A stretch of 64,000 nt of DNA from Roseomonas sp. (GCA_020249925.1 JADCER010000012.1:62001-126000); one strand, 5' to 3'. Shown: positions 24,531 through 33,221, numbered from the stretch's first letter. Program-made: numbers and translations. The notes: generated from the letters alone by a model not told the origin.

Positions 24531-24608
24531 GGCGCCGGGCATGGGGCCTGCGCGCCTGCCGGTTGGCCGCCGCCGCATTGTCCCGCCACCCTGAACCGGA
24601 ACCGACCC

Positions 24609-24884
24609 ATGTTATCGAGCCCTTTGACCACGCGCTTTGATCTGCGCGCCGAACCCAGCCCGGGCCTGCTGCCGCGCCTTTTGCAGCCCTTCGCCAAGCG
24701 CGATGTGACGCCGGATTTTTTCCAGGCCCGCCAAGGGGCTGAGGAGATGGAAATCACCATCGCCTGCGATGATCTTGAACCAGGCGTGGCGGCGCTGATT
24801 GCCGGCAATCTTGGCCAGGTGATTGGCGTGAGCCGTATTGTGGTGACGCCGGCGGAAAGCCTCAGCCGGCAGCAGGCAGGGTGA
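24609..24884 (+). CDS. ACT-domain-like small protein
   Basis: A 91-residue protein with the strand-helix pattern of an ACT domain: LLPRLLQPFAKRDVTPDFFQARQ, then MEITIACDDLEPGVAALIAGNLGQVIGV and a final VVTPAES strand. It resembles free ACT domains such as those regulating acetolactate synthase (IlvH/IlvM-like), but no catalytic partner is adjacent. pdxA follows 35 bases later. Role: small regulatory or sensor protein, inferred from the fold. Confidence 0.55.
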   Translation: MLSSPLTTRFDLRAEPSPGLLPRLLQPFAKRDVTPDFFQARQGAEEMEITIACDDLEPGVAALIAGNLGQVIGVSRIVVTPAESLSRQQAG

Positions 24885-24919
24885 TTTCGCCGCGCCGGCT
24901 TTCGGCCTAATAAGCTGAC

Positions 24920-25891
24920 ATGAAGCCGCTGATCCTGACCATGGGTGAGCCCGCCGGGATCGGCGCGGAAATCACCGCCGGCGCCTGGCGCGCCCTTAGC
25001 GTCAGCGGGCCATGCTTTGCGCTGATTGACGATGCCACGCGCGATTTTGGCGTGCCGGTGGCGCGGATCAGCGCGCCGGAAGAAGCGGGGGCGGTGTTCG
25101 CGCGGGCGCTGCCGATCCTGCATCGGCCCCTTGCCGTGCCCGTGGTGCCCGGCAAGCCAAGCCCGGCCCATGCCGGGGCGGTGATTGGTGCGATTGAGGA
25201 AGCGGTGGCGCTTGCCAAATCAGGCCGCGCGGCGGGGGTGGTGACCAACCCGATCCAGAAGGCGAGCCTGACCGCCGCCGGCTTCCCGCATCCCGGCCAT
25301 ACCGAATTTTTGGGCGAATTGGCCGGCACCGGCGTGCCGCCCGTGATGATGCTGGCCTGCCCGGAACTCCGCGTTGTGCCGGTGACGGTGCATGAAGCCT
25401 TGGCGAAGGCTATCGCGCGGTTGAACCCCGCGCTGATTATGGAGACTACGCGGATTGTGGATGCCGCGCTCAAGCGCGATTTCGGTATTGCGGCGCCGCG
25501 TTTGGCGATTGCAGGCTTGAACCCCCATGCCGGGGAAGCCGGCACCATGGGGCGGGAGGAAATTGACATCATCGCCCCCGCGATTGCGGCGCTCCGCGCC
25601 GAAGGGATTGATGCGCGCGGGCCGATGCCGCCGGATACCATGTTCACCGCGCTGGCGCGGCCTGGCTATGACGCGGCGATCTGCCTTTATCACGATCAGG
25701 CGCTGATCCCGATCAAGACCATTGATATGGCGGGCGGCGTGAATGTGACGCTCGGGCTTTCCATTATCCGCACCAGCCCTGATCACGGCACGGCCTTGGA
25801 TATTGCCGGCAAGGGCCTGGCCGATCCCGCTTCGCTGATTGCGGCCATCAGGCTGGCCGGCGAACTTGCTCAGAAAAGAGGTTTGGCGTGA
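24920..25891 (+). CDS. pdxA: 4-hydroxythreonine-4-phosphate dehydrogenase
   Basis: A 323-residue PdxA. The start [18 protein letters not shown] is typical, and the metal/substrate motifs are present: [12 protein letters not shown] (His), [16 protein letters not shown] (His), and [16 protein letters not shown] (His). It oxidises 4-phosphohydroxy-L-threonine in the DXP-dependent vitamin B6 pathway. Its product is used by PdxJ, encoded next with a 4-base overlap (GTGA). Length is normal. Confidence 0.95.
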   Translation: MKPLILTMGEPAGIGAEITAGAWRALSVSGPCFALIDDATRDFGVPVARISAPEEAGAVFARALPILHRPLAVPVVPGKPSPAHAGAVIGAIEEAVALAKSGRAAGVVTNPIQKASLTAAGFPHPGHTEFLGELAGTGVPPVMMLACPELRVVPVTVHEALAKAIARLNPALIMETTRIVDAALKRDFGIAAPRLAIAGLNPHAGEAGTMGREEIDIIAPAIAALRAEGIDARGPMPPDTMFTALARPGYDAAICLYHDQALIPIKTIDMAGGVNVTLGLSIIRTSPDHGTALDIAGKGLADPASLIAAIRLAGELAQKRGLA

Positions 25892-26619
25892 AGCATCTCG
25901 ACCTATCGGTGAATGTTGATCATGTGGCGACACTGCGCAATGCGCGCGGTGGGACGCATCCCTGCCCGGTGGAGGCATCGCGCCTTGCCGTGGAAGCCGG
26001 CGCTGATGGCATTACCGTGCATCTCCGCGAAGATCGGCGCCACATCAAGGATCGCGATGTGGAGCGTATTCGTGCCGAGATCGCGGCACCCTTGAATTTC
26101 GAAATGGCGGCGACCGAGGAAATGGTTGCCTTCGCGGAACGTATCCGCCCGCCTTATTGCTGCATTGTGCCGGAAAAACGTGCGGAGCTGACCACCGAAG
26201 GCGGACTTGATGTGCTGCGCGCCGGGCCGTTTTTGCGTGAGGCCGTGGCGCGGCTGCGTGCCGCCAATGTGCGTGTTTCCATTTTCATCGAAGCCGATGC
26301 AGCGCAAATCGAAGCCGCTGCGGCGATTGGCGCGTTGGCGATTGAATTGCACACCGGCACCTATGCGGAAGGGCCGGTGGCGGATCGGCCCGCGCAATTG
26401 GCGCGCTTACAGGCGGGTGTGGTTGCGGCGCGGCGCGCGGGTTTGCTCTGCCATGCCGGCCATGGGCTGACCTATGAAACCGTGACCGATATTGCCCGGA
26501 TGGAGGAGGTGACGGAAATCTCTATCGGGCATTTCCTGATTTCGCAGAGCGTTTTTGAAGGGCTGCCGGCTGTGGTGCGGCGCTTCAAGACGCTGATCGC
26601 CACGGCGCGCGGCGCTTGA
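25888..26619 (+). CDS. pdxJ: Pyridoxine 5'-phosphate synthase
   Basis: A 243-residue TIM-barrel PdxJ: it starts with [17 protein letters not shown] (active-site Asn/His), and contains [26 protein letters not shown] (Glu/Arg), LHTGTYA and [10 protein letters not shown]. It condenses 1-deoxyxylulose 5-phosphate with the PdxA product to form pyridoxine 5'-phosphate in the cytoplasm. A GTG start overlaps the pdxA stop, so the pair is translationally coupled. Confidence 0.95.
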   Translation: MKHLDLSVNVDHVATLRNARGGTHPCPVEASRLAVEAGADGITVHLREDRRHIKDRDVERIRAEIAAPLNFEMAATEEMVAFAERIRPPYCCIVPEKRAELTTEGGLDVLRAGPFLREAVARLRAANVRVSIFIEADAAQIEAAAAIGALAIELHTGTYAEGPVADRPAQLARLQAGVVAARRAGLLCHAGHGLTYETVTDIARMEEVTEISIGHFLISQSVFEGLPAVVRRFKTLIATARGA

Positions 26620-26629
26620 GGAGGATCTG

Positions 26630-27430
26630 ATGCCGACAATGAGTGTTGATGGTTATCCGATTGCCTATGCCGAAGCCGGCAGCGGCACGCCTGTGGTGAT
26701 GGTGCATGGCACCCTTGGGGATCAGCGTTCCTTCACGGGGCAGATGGAAGCCTTTGGCGCGCAGTATCACGCTATCGCCATCAGCCTCCGTCATTGCTGG
26801 CCTGACAAGTGGCGGGAGGATGGGGATTTCACCATTGCGCGGCATACGGCGGATGTGGCGGGCTTCATTCGTGGGCTCGGCAAAGGCCGCGTGCATTTGA
26901 TTGGCCATTCGCGCGGCGGGCATATCGCCTTTCGTGTGGCGCAGCATCATCCGGAATTGCTGGCTTCAGTTGTGTTGTTGGAACCGGGCGGTGAATTGGA
27001 TGAAAGCCTCGGTGGCGCGCCGCCCGCGGGCAATCAGGCATCCGCCTTTGCGCGCGGCGCGGCCTTGATTGCCGAGGGCAAGGTGGAAGAAGGCCTGACG
27101 GTTGTTGCCGAGCATACCGGCGGGCCAGGCGCCTGGGCGAAGCGGTCAGAGGCGCGCAAGAAAGTCAATCGCGACAATGCGACAACCTTGCTTGGGCAGA
27201 TCAAGGAACAGCGCAAGCCCTATGCGCGGGCGGAGGCAGCGGGGATCAAGACGCGCACGCTGCTGGTGGGTGGTGATCAATCCCAACCGCAATTCGGGCG
27301 CATTCTGGATGCCTTGGAAGGCGCAATGCCGAATGCGCAGCGCGTGACGATTGCCCGCGCCGCGCATAGTGTGCAGGCGGATAATCCGGCGGATTTCAAC
27401 GCGGCGGTGTTGCGGTTTCTGGATGCTTAG
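26630..27430 (+). CDS. Alpha/beta hydrolase
   Basis: A 266-residue alpha/beta hydrolase. The oxyanion region is VMVHGTLGDQRSF, the nucleophile elbow is GHSRGGH (Ser near residue 89) and the catalytic His is expected in ARAAHSVQADNPADF near the C terminus. No signal peptide. It follows pdxJ by 10 bases, so it is likely co-transcribed, but no B6-related role is evident. A decayed copy of its C-terminal coding end lies at 30004-30054, on the far side of the lipoprotein block. Substrate unknown; homologues are annotated as hydrolases or non-heme chloroperoxidases. Confidence 0.8.
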   Translation: MPTMSVDGYPIAYAEAGSGTPVVMVHGTLGDQRSFTGQMEAFGAQYHAIAISLRHCWPDKWREDGDFTIARHTADVAGFIRGLGKGRVHLIGHSRGGHIAFRVAQHHPELLASVVLLEPGGELDESLGGAPPAGNQASAFARGAALIAEGKVEEGLTVVAEHTGGPGAWAKRSEARKKVNRDNATTLLGQIKEQRKPYARAEAAGIKTRTLLVGGDQSQPQFGRILDALEGAMPNAQRVTIARAAHSVQADNPADFNAAVLRFLDA

Positions 27431-27457
27431 GTACGCAGCCCCAGTTCTTCACTATTG

Positions 27458-27898
27458 CTAGACCGGATTGGCTGCCAAAAACAATGCTTGCGAAAGCGCT
27501 TCGAAGAAGCGCTGAAATGGCTCCGGGTCCGAGAGAGCGACTTGGTTGATTTGTCCGGAAACACGCACCACAGTTTGTCGCGGTGAAATCTGGCGAAGAC
27601 TGATGGTCAAACGGATCAGATTGCTGCCGTAACGCGTGGCGCTGACAGTGCCAAGGACCGCATCCGCGCGATCAACCACGAAGCCAAGGTCCTGCAACGC
27701 AGCGATCGTTGCTTGAAAGACGCGCCCTTGATCACCTGTATCAAAGCTTCGCGTGGAAATTGCCCGTTGCGCCGCTTGGGTGTTTGAACTTGCCAATACC
27801 TGCTGCCGACTATCCATCTGGCACCCCGCAATGAGCGGCGCCATGGGTGCCAATAGCAGGACGCACAATATCTTTGGGTGAATAGATTTAGATGTCAT
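27458..27898 (-). CDS. Lipoprotein of the paralogous lipoprotein block (member 5)
   Basis: A 146-residue lipoprotein (lipobox PLIAGC near residue 26). It shares with its neighbours the domain 'RxISTRSFDT...FQATIAALQDLGFVVDRADAVLGTVSATR', followed by LTISLRQISPRQTVVRVSG and a C-terminal FFEALSQALFL. The last part resembles the end of the adjacent lipoprotein (FFDKLSQSVFL), so these two look like the closest pair. It overlaps that gene by 11 bases. Envelope location is inferred from the lipobox; no function is known to me. Confidence 0.75.
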   Translation of the reverse strand: MTSKSIHPKILCVLLLAPMAPLIAGCQMDSRQQVLASSNTQAAQRAISTRSFDTGDQGRVFQATIAALQDLGFVVDRADAVLGTVSATRYGSNLIRLTISLRQISPRQTVVRVSGQINQVALSDPEPFQRFFEALSQALFLAANPV

Positions 27899-28346
27899 GG
27901 GCCGTCAGGAACACCGATTGAGAGAGCTTATCGAAAAACTCGCGGTAAAGTAGCGCATCTGTTCGTGTCTCCGGCATGAAGTTTGCTACTTGCGGTGGCG
28001 TCGGGAATTGAAAGGTGGCGCGCGCAATGCTTGACGCCTGGTCCGGCACGCGACGTATCACGATCTGAACCCTGACAGGAACAGGTGTTGCCTTTGATCC
28101 GACGACCACTCCGAATTCCTCGCGCGATTCGGTCACCGTATATCCCATATCCTGCAAGACACCGATGGAAGCTTGCATCAGCAGCCTGGTATTCACGGTA
28201 TCGAAGCGGCGGGACTGAATGGCGCGCAGATTGCTAACCGACTCAGTCGGCGCAAGCGCTGCTGCGTGCCTTTCGCCCTGGGGGCCGCAACCAGTGCTCC
28301 CAAGGCCGATCAGAAGAATGGCGCAGATGATGCCAACCCACTTCAT
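27888..28346 (-). CDS. Lipoprotein of the paralogous lipoprotein block (member 4)
   Basis: A 152-residue lipoprotein (GSTGC lipobox near residue 20). Shared domain: NLRAIQSRRFDTVNTRLLMQASIGVLQDMGYTVTESREEFGVVVGSK, then VRVQIVIRRVPDQA and FFDKLSQSVFLTAHD at the C terminus. It has an 11-base overlap with the next gene and a 5-base gap from the BamE-like gene. It keeps the pattern 'LQD(L/M)G(Y/F)' that marks the four related members. Unknown function. Confidence 0.75.
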   Translation of the reverse strand: MKWVGIICAILLIGLGSTGCGPQGERHAAALAPTESVSNLRAIQSRRFDTVNTRLLMQASIGVLQDMGYTVTESREEFGVVVGSKATPVPVRVQIVIRRVPDQASSIARATFQFPTPPQVANFMPETRTDALLYREFFDKLSQSVFLTAHDI

Positions 28347-28351
28347 GATGT

Positions 28352-28780
28352 TCAGAAGCTACTGGATCGATAGGAGAAATCGCGCACCAAACGCCGTTCA
28401 TCAAAGCGGATCACGACCGTGAGGGTGCGTTGCGATGTGCGTGCGACACCGGAACTACCGCTGACGCCGGCTATGAGTGGAATACCTGCTCCTCCGCCGC
28501 TGGCCGAATATACACGGTCGCTGGACACGCGATCATAAACCCATGTCTCGCGGCGCCGCTCATCTGTGGTGACGATATTCGGGGAACCAAGAATAGACGC
28601 AACTTCGTCACCGCTCATGCCGACACGAATGTCACGCTGCACGGTGCCAACGGTCAAACGGCTACCAGCCTCGCTCGCCGCAGCAACCTCAGCAGCCTGC
28701 TGGGATGGTGATTGGCACCCTAACAATGCGGCGCTGAAGCCACACACCAAAAGCAAGGAAGTCTTTTTGAGCGATGCCAT
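28352..28780 (-). CDS. BamE/SmpA-like small lipoprotein in the lipoprotein block
   Basis: A 142-residue lipoprotein (LLGC lipobox near residue 22) of a different type. The segment VQRDIRVGMSGDEVASILGSPNIVTTDERRRETWVYDRVS is the SmpA/OmlA fold of BamE (start of helix at VGMS, then strand WVYD). ATG at 28780 is preferred over the start 8 codons upstream because it has the K-rich signal MASLKKTSLLL. It lies between related lipoproteins and so joins the same operon. A scaffold or outer-membrane assembly role is suggested by similarity to BamE, but the C-terminal part (VIRFDERRLVRDFSY) is the only further match. Confidence 0.72.
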   Translation of the reverse strand: MASLKKTSLLLVCGFSAALLGCQSPSQQAAEVAAASEAGSRLTVGTVQRDIRVGMSGDEVASILGSPNIVTTDERRRETWVYDRVSSDRVYSASGGGAGIPLIAGVSGSSGVARTSQRTLTVVIRFDERRLVRDFSYRSSSF

Positions 28781-28804
28781 GAGATCAAACCCTTTCCAAA
28801 ACAT

Positions 28805-29344
28805 TCAAGGACGCGCTGGCGGCGGTTCGCCGGACGCGGCGGGGGCAACTGGCGCCCGCCTTTGCCCTGGCAAGCGTTCGGCAGCAGGGCGCGGCGCGGC
28901 GGGGCCTGATCCATCAGGTGGTGCAGCCATCAGGGTGCGCGCCATTGTATTGCCAAGCGGAACAAAGAAATTGGACTGATAGAAATTGGGATCATCCACC
29001 TGTGTTTCCCTGCCTACCCCCAGAACACTCGCGTTGGCGCGAACGGTGGATTGGTTGCGCCCCCTTTCTTCCACGGTCGCGGCCAAACGTAACCCCGTGA
29101 GCCTGGTTGCGGAAATCGTGCCCGTATCGGCATCAGCACGCGTGATGCGATACCCCAGATCCTGCAAGGTGGCGACCACACCACGCGCGGTTGTCTGACG
29201 ATCGGCATCGACGATCCGCGTCTGCATGGCGCGAAGTTCGGTGGCTGGTTTTGTGCTGGGTACGAAGGAATCGGCGGCTTGTTGCGGCGCGCAGGCGGCT
29301 AGTGCCAGAAGCGCAGCCAAAGCGGCGAATGAGGGTATCCTCAT
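28805..29344 (-). CDS. Lipoprotein of the paralogous lipoprotein block (member 2)
   Basis: A 179-residue lipoprotein (LAAC lipobox near residue 18). Shared domain: ELRAMQTRIVDADRQTTARGVVATLQDLGYRITRADADTGTISATR, followed by a strand pair and VDDPNFYQSNFFVPLGN, and then a Pro/Ala/Arg-rich tail of about 35 residues. It overlaps the upstream member by 4 bases (ATGA) and lies 24 bases before the BamE-like start. The tail is not found in the other members. Function unknown. Confidence 0.75.
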   Translation of the reverse strand: MRIPSFAALAALLALAACAPQQAADSFVPSTKPATELRAMQTRIVDADRQTTARGVVATLQDLGYRITRADADTGTISATRLTGLRLAATVEERGRNQSTVRANASVLGVGRETQVDDPNFYQSNFFVPLGNTMARTLMAAPPDGSGPAAPRPAAERLPGQRRAPVAPAASGEPPPARP

Positions 29345-29916
29345 GCTCTGATCCCCCGGCTTGCTAGGCCTTTGCGTACTTGTTCAAAGAACCCTGAGCT
29401 GAATTCCGGCGCAATGAGCCGTTCCGCCCTGGCAAGGCCCTGAGTATTGATGACGATTCGCTCAAAGCTCACGCGCATTTGGACTGCGCCTTCCGACCTT
29501 AGAGGCAGGGTGGTCAGCGTTACGCGGATAAGTTGATCCTTATCCCAAACGGGATTGTAGCGGACCCCCAGGAGCGCCAAACCGACCGTCATGGCAATTT
29601 GCCCTGCGACTTGGCCGGCTTCCGTGGCGTCGCGATCCTTGGCGCCGGCAAGAACACCCAGACGAGGTGCGCTTTCTTCTATGGTGAAGCCGAGATCCTG
29701 GAGCACGGCAGTCGCCTCTACCAGCAGGGTCGTCTCATCCCGCAGGGCGAAGCGCGCGGTTTCGCGTTCGCGTATTTGTGCTGCGTTGGCTGGGGGGGCG
29801 CCAGCCACCATGGCGTATTCGTTGGCCCAATTGGTGTTTTGCTGACACCCGGCCAAGAATAACCCCATCCCCAGCGCTAGACTGATCTGCGGCAAATGAC
29901 GAACGCTCACGTCCAC
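29341..29916 (-). CDS. Lipoprotein of the paralogous lipoprotein block (member 1, first in operon)
   Basis: A 191-residue lipoprotein (FLAGC lipobox near residue 24). It contains RFALRDETTLLVEATAVLQDLGFTIEESAPRLGVLAGAKDRDAT, the shared domain, then a hydrophobic GQIAMTVGLALLGVRY segment and strands (VTLTTLPLR, MRVSFERIVINTQ) and a C-terminal FSSGFFEQVRKGLAS. It starts the operon; the 178-base gap upstream is the likely promoter region. Unknown function. Confidence 0.75.
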   Translation of the reverse strand: MDVSVRHLPQISLALGMGLFLAGCQQNTNWANEYAMVAGAPPANAAQIRERETARFALRDETTLLVEATAVLQDLGFTIEESAPRLGVLAGAKDRDATEAGQVAGQIAMTVGLALLGVRYNPVWDKDQLIRVTLTTLPLRSEGAVQMRVSFERIVINTQGLARAERLIAPEFSSGFFEQVRKGLASRGIRA

Positions 29917-30094
29917 CCCCTACTGAGACATTTCCCGTAGATGACCAGAAGATTAGGGGCTGGGAAAGTGTCTTTTTTTGGGAAGGCCACATTAAAAATC
30001 GGCTCGGCCCGTAGCGTGCAGGCAGATAATCCATCCGAATGCAACGCCGCCATCCTGGCAGTTCCGGCAGAGCCCGGTACTTGTAACGCCGCCT
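29917..30094. other. Intergenic region between the lipoprotein operon and the WD40-cytochrome gene
   Basis: The 178-base stretch separates two minus-strand genes and should hold the lipoprotein operon promoter; on the minus strand no clear -35/-10 pair stood out to me. It also contains a plus-strand stretch (30004-30054) coding a decayed copy of the C-terminal end of the alpha/beta hydrolase at 26630-27430. Confidence 0.5.
30004..30054 (+). pseudogene. Degenerate remnant of the alpha/beta hydrolase 3' end
   Basis: Translation in one frame reads SARSVQADNPSECNAAIL, against AAHSVQADNPADFNAAVL at the C terminus of the intact hydrolase (27430 end). At the DNA level the ~42 bases around TGCAGGCxGATAATCC are about three-quarters identical. 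No upstream part of the gene remains. It lies beyond the lipoprotein operon, so the five lipoprotein genes are bracketed by two copies of this segment in direct orientation. Confidence 0.65.
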
Positions 30095-31354
30095 CTACCT
30101 CGTTGCCTGTTCCAAAAACCGCAGCAGCGCCGCCAAATCCTCCGCATTATCCACACGTTGCACCGGCATTTTCGTCCCTGGCGTCACCACATCGGGGCCG
30201 CGGGTGAACAGGTCGCCGATGGTGGTCGCGTCCCAGATGATATCCCCGCGCGCCAGGCGTTCGGAATAGACATAGCCGGGGAGCGAGCCCATGCGGCGGC
30301 CGAAAATGCCATGCAGATGTGGCCCGGCCATGGGGCCGGCATCTTGGGTGAGCGCATGGCAGGCGCTACAAGCGCGAAAGACTTGCGCGCCATGGCTATC
30401 AAGCCCTGGTGGCAGGTCAGTGGTGGCGGGCGCGGCGATGGGGCCGATGGCGCGGCCGCTCAGCGCATTCCAGCGGCGCACTTGTCGATCGGCGCCGCCT
30501 GTCCATAGCAAGCGCCCATCAGGCGCGAAGGCTACGGACCAAACCGGCAGGCCGGGGCCTTCCAGCGTGTGCATCAGGCGCGCTGTCTCCACGCCCCAGA
30601 TCGTCACACTCCCGCCGAGGGACGCAACCGCCAGCCGCGCGCCGGCGGCATCAAGGCTCAGCGCCACGATGGGCCGCGCGCCCGCTTCCATTTCGCGCAT
30701 GGCGCCATTGGGCGCGATCAGGCGCAGCACACCATCCACGCCGCCGGCGGCGAGTCCGCCATCAGGCAGGGCAGCAAGGGCATTCAGCGGCAGGCCGGCT
30801 TCGGCGATGATCCGGTTGCTGCCATTGGCGGCCCAAAGGCGGATGGTGCCGTCGAAGCCTGCACTCACCAGCGCGCCATCAGGGCGGAAGGCGACAGCGT
30901 TCACATTGCCGCGATGGCCTTCCAGGATTTGCGCGCTGCCATCGCCAAGGTTCCAAAGCCGCACGGAGCCATCCCAGGCGGCTGAGGCCAAAAACCCATC
31001 GCGCGCCGCAAGCCCCGCGATTTGCCCCGTATGGCCTTCCAGAATTTGCGCTGGCGCCGCACCAAGCCCCGGCGCCCAAAGCGCGATGCGCCCGCCCTCA
31101 CCGGCGCTGGCGATCCGCCCATCGGGCAAAAGGGCCAGGGCATTGACGCTGCCGCGATGCCAGCGCGCGACCGCCCGTGCCTGCCCGGCGCGCACATCCC
31201 AAAGGATCACCGCATGATCGAAGCCGGCGGAGACAATGTGCTGCCCATCGGGCAGGGGCAAAACGGCGCGGACAGGGCCTCCATGGCCGGACAAATCCTG
31301 CGCCAGCGCGGGGGCGGCGAGCAGCAGGAAGACCCAAAAAAGTCGCCGCATCAT
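30095..31354 (-). CDS. WD40-repeat protein fused to a C-terminal cytochrome c
   Basis: A 419-residue exported protein. After a signal (MMRRLFWVFLLLAAPALA) come about seven WD40 blades (residues ~20-310; e.g. GHGGPVRAVLPL, GHTGQIAGLAA, GHRGNVNAVAF, each ending in a W or Lw strand). The last ~100 residues are a class I cytochrome c with heme motif CSACH and distal Met candidate in PGTKMPVQRV. The design suggests a periplasmic electron-transfer protein with a beta-propeller protein-binding platform. It overlaps the SDR gene upstream by 4 bases (ATGA). I know such fusions from several alphaproteobacteria; no specific function is known to me. Confidence 0.85.
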   Translation of the reverse strand: MMRRLFWVFLLLAAPALAQDLSGHGGPVRAVLPLPDGQHIVSAGFDHAVILWDVRAGQARAVARWHRGSVNALALLPDGRIASAGEGGRIALWAPGLGAAPAQILEGHTGQIAGLAARDGFLASAAWDGSVRLWNLGDGSAQILEGHRGNVNAVAFRPDGALVSAGFDGTIRLWAANGSNRIIAEAGLPLNALAALPDGGLAAGGVDGVLRLIAPNGAMREMEAGARPIVALSLDAAGARLAVASLGGSVTIWGVETARLMHTLEGPGLPVWSVAFAPDGRLLWTGGADRQVRRWNALSGRAIGPIAAPATTDLPPGLDSHGAQVFRACSACHALTQDAGPMAGPHLHGIFGRRMGSLPGYVYSERLARGDIIWDATTIGDLFTRGPDVVTPGTKMPVQRVDNAEDLAALLRFLEQATR

Positions 31355-32100
31355 ATCACCACCCCGCCGCTGACATGAATGGATTGCCCGGTAATGTAAC
31401 CCGCGCCTGCTGAGGCAAGAAAGGCGATGGTCGCTGCCACGTCATCGGGCGTGCCAAGGCGCCGGAGGGGGATGCGTGCGGTGATCTCCTCCCATTGCGC
31501 TGCCGATAGCGCGGCATGGGCGCCGGGGTCTTTGCGCGTATAGCCAGGCACCACCGCATTCACCGTGACCTTCGGCGCCCATTCAATCGCAAGGGCGCGG
31601 ACCAGAGCCTCAACCGCGGCCTTGGCGGCGGCCGAGGCCGGGAAGGTGGTGACATCATTGCGAAACAGGTGCGCGACAAAGGAAGAAACCGCGATCAGGC
31701 GCGGATCACTTCCCGCTGCCAGATGCGGTGCGGCGGCGCGGGCAAGCCTCAGCAGGCTGAAGGTAATCGCCTCATGGCTTTTGGCGAAGCCGGCATCGGT
31801 GAGGGTTGCGATGGGGGTGCGATCAGCAAAGCCGGCATTGGCGACCACCACATCCAAGCCGCCGAGTGCGGTGATGGTTTCTGCAACCAGCCGCGCCGGG
31901 GCTTCGGCTTCGGTGAAATCGCCAAAGGCTTCGGCAACTTCCGCGCCCTTATCCCGCGCGGTGGCGGCAACCCGCCCCAGGGCGTCGCGATTGGCCCGCG
32001 TGTGCAGCATCAGCGCCACGCCGGGGGCACCGAAGGCGCGGGCGGTTGCCGCACCTATCCCGCTGGCTGCCCCGGTAATCAGAATGCGTCTTGCTGCCAT
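31351..32100 (-). CDS. SDR-family protein with altered active site
   Basis: A 249-residue short-chain dehydrogenase. The cofactor motif TGAASGIG is normal, and NAG is present (VVANAGFADRT). In place of YxxxK, it has FPASAAAKAAVEAL, i.e. Ser where the catalytic Tyr is expected, although the Ser of SSFVAHLF and the Lys remain. The start at 32100 gives MAARRILITGAASGIG; the frame is open further upstream but without a good site. The 4-base overlap with the WD40-cytochrome c gene means they are co-translated. It may bind a nucleotide without normal dehydrogenase activity. Confidence 0.8.
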   Translation of the reverse strand: MAARRILITGAASGIGAATARAFGAPGVALMLHTRANRDALGRVAATARDKGAEVAEAFGDFTEAEAPARLVAETITALGGLDVVVANAGFADRTPIATLTDAGFAKSHEAITFSLLRLARAAAPHLAAGSDPRLIAVSSFVAHLFRNDVTTFPASAAAKAAVEALVRALAIEWAPKVTVNAVVPGYTRKDPGAHAALSAAQWEEITARIPLRRLGTPDDVAATIAFLASAGAGYITGQSIHVSGGVVI

Positions 32101-32210
32101 GGTCCCGCACCTTTCCTGTTTGGGGGCAGGATAAGCCAGCGCGGCGCCATTGCCAGCCCCGCCCGCGCGCCCCATCCTGGATCGCAATCAACCTGCCAAG
32201 GGAATGCCAG

Positions 32211-33221
32211 ATGACATTGACCGTGCTTGAACCGGAAGGGCTCTATCCCGAGACGGATTTGGAACAGCGCATCATGGGGCCAGGCGTGCGCATCCTGCAG
32301 GGGGCGTGCAAGACCTCGCTCGCGGAATTGCCGGATGAGCTTTGCCAGCAGGCGGAAGGGCTGATGACGCTGCGCATGGCGGTGCCCGCGGATCAGATTG
32401 CGCGTTTCCCGAAGCTCAAGGTCGTGATCCGCATGGGGGTTGGGTATGATAGGGTGGATCGCGCAGCCTGTGCGGCGCGTGGGATCAAGGTTTGCAATGT
32501 GCCGGATTACGGCACGCAGGAAGTGGCGGAATTCGCTGTGCTGCTGGCGCTTGGGCTGCGTCGGGGCTTGACGCTTTACCATGACACACAACGCGGCCCG
32601 AACCCGGCGAAATGGGCGGTGATGCCCCACCCGGCCGTGCGCCGGCAGGATGTGCAGACCTTCGGGATTCTGGGCCTGGGGCGCATCGGCACGGCCGCAG
32701 CCTTGCGCGCCAAGGCGCTGGGCTATCGCGTGGTGTTTTATGATCCGGCGCTGCCCAATGGGTCAGACCGCGCCATTGGCGTGACGCGCTGCCGCACCAT
32801 GGATGAGATGCTGGCGCAAGCCGATGTGCTTTCCATCCATTGTCCCCTCACGCGCAAAACGCGGGGTTTGATTGGGGAGCGTGAATTGCGCCTGCTCCCG
32901 AAAAACGCGGTGGTGGTGAATACGGCGCGCGGCCCCATTCTGGATATTGATGCTTTGGAACGGGTGCTGCGCGATGGGCATGTGGCGGCGGCTGGGCTTG
33001 ATGTGATCCCGGTGGAACCGCCGGTGGAGCCCGTGCCATCGCTCCTGCAAGCCTATCGCAATCAGGAAGAATGGCTCGCGGGGCGGCTGATCATCACGCC
33101 GCATATCGCCTTTCATACGCCGCAAGCCTGGGATGATATTCGCCTGAAAAGTGCCGAGACCATGCGCGATGTGCTGGTGGAGGGGCTGAATACAAATGTC
33201 ATCCCGCCTGACTCGGATTGA
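32211..33221 (+). CDS. D-isomer-specific 2-hydroxyacid dehydrogenase (CtBP-like)
   Basis: A 336-residue dehydrogenase. N-terminal substrate domain, Rossmann motif FGILGLGRIGTAAALRAK near residue 150, and catalytic residues in NTARGPILD (Arg), near EPPVEPVP (Glu) and TPHIAFHT (His). The C-terminal-binding-protein group often acts on phosphoglycerate or other 2-hydroxyacids; substrate is unknown. Start at 32211 has AAGGGAA just upstream (32199-32205). It is monocistronic and divergent from the SDR. Confidence 0.83.
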   Translation: MTLTVLEPEGLYPETDLEQRIMGPGVRILQGACKTSLAELPDELCQQAEGLMTLRMAVPADQIARFPKLKVVIRMGVGYDRVDRAACAARGIKVCNVPDYGTQEVAEFAVLLALGLRRGLTLYHDTQRGPNPAKWAVMPHPAVRRQDVQTFGILGLGRIGTAAALRAKALGYRVVFYDPALPNGSDRAIGVTRCRTMDEMLAQADVLSIHCPLTRKTRGLIGERELRLLPKNAVVVNTARGPILDIDALERVLRDGHVAAAGLDVIPVEPPVEPVPSLLQAYRNQEEWLAGRLIITPHIAFHTPQAWDDIRLKSAETMRDVLVEGLNTNVIPPDSD

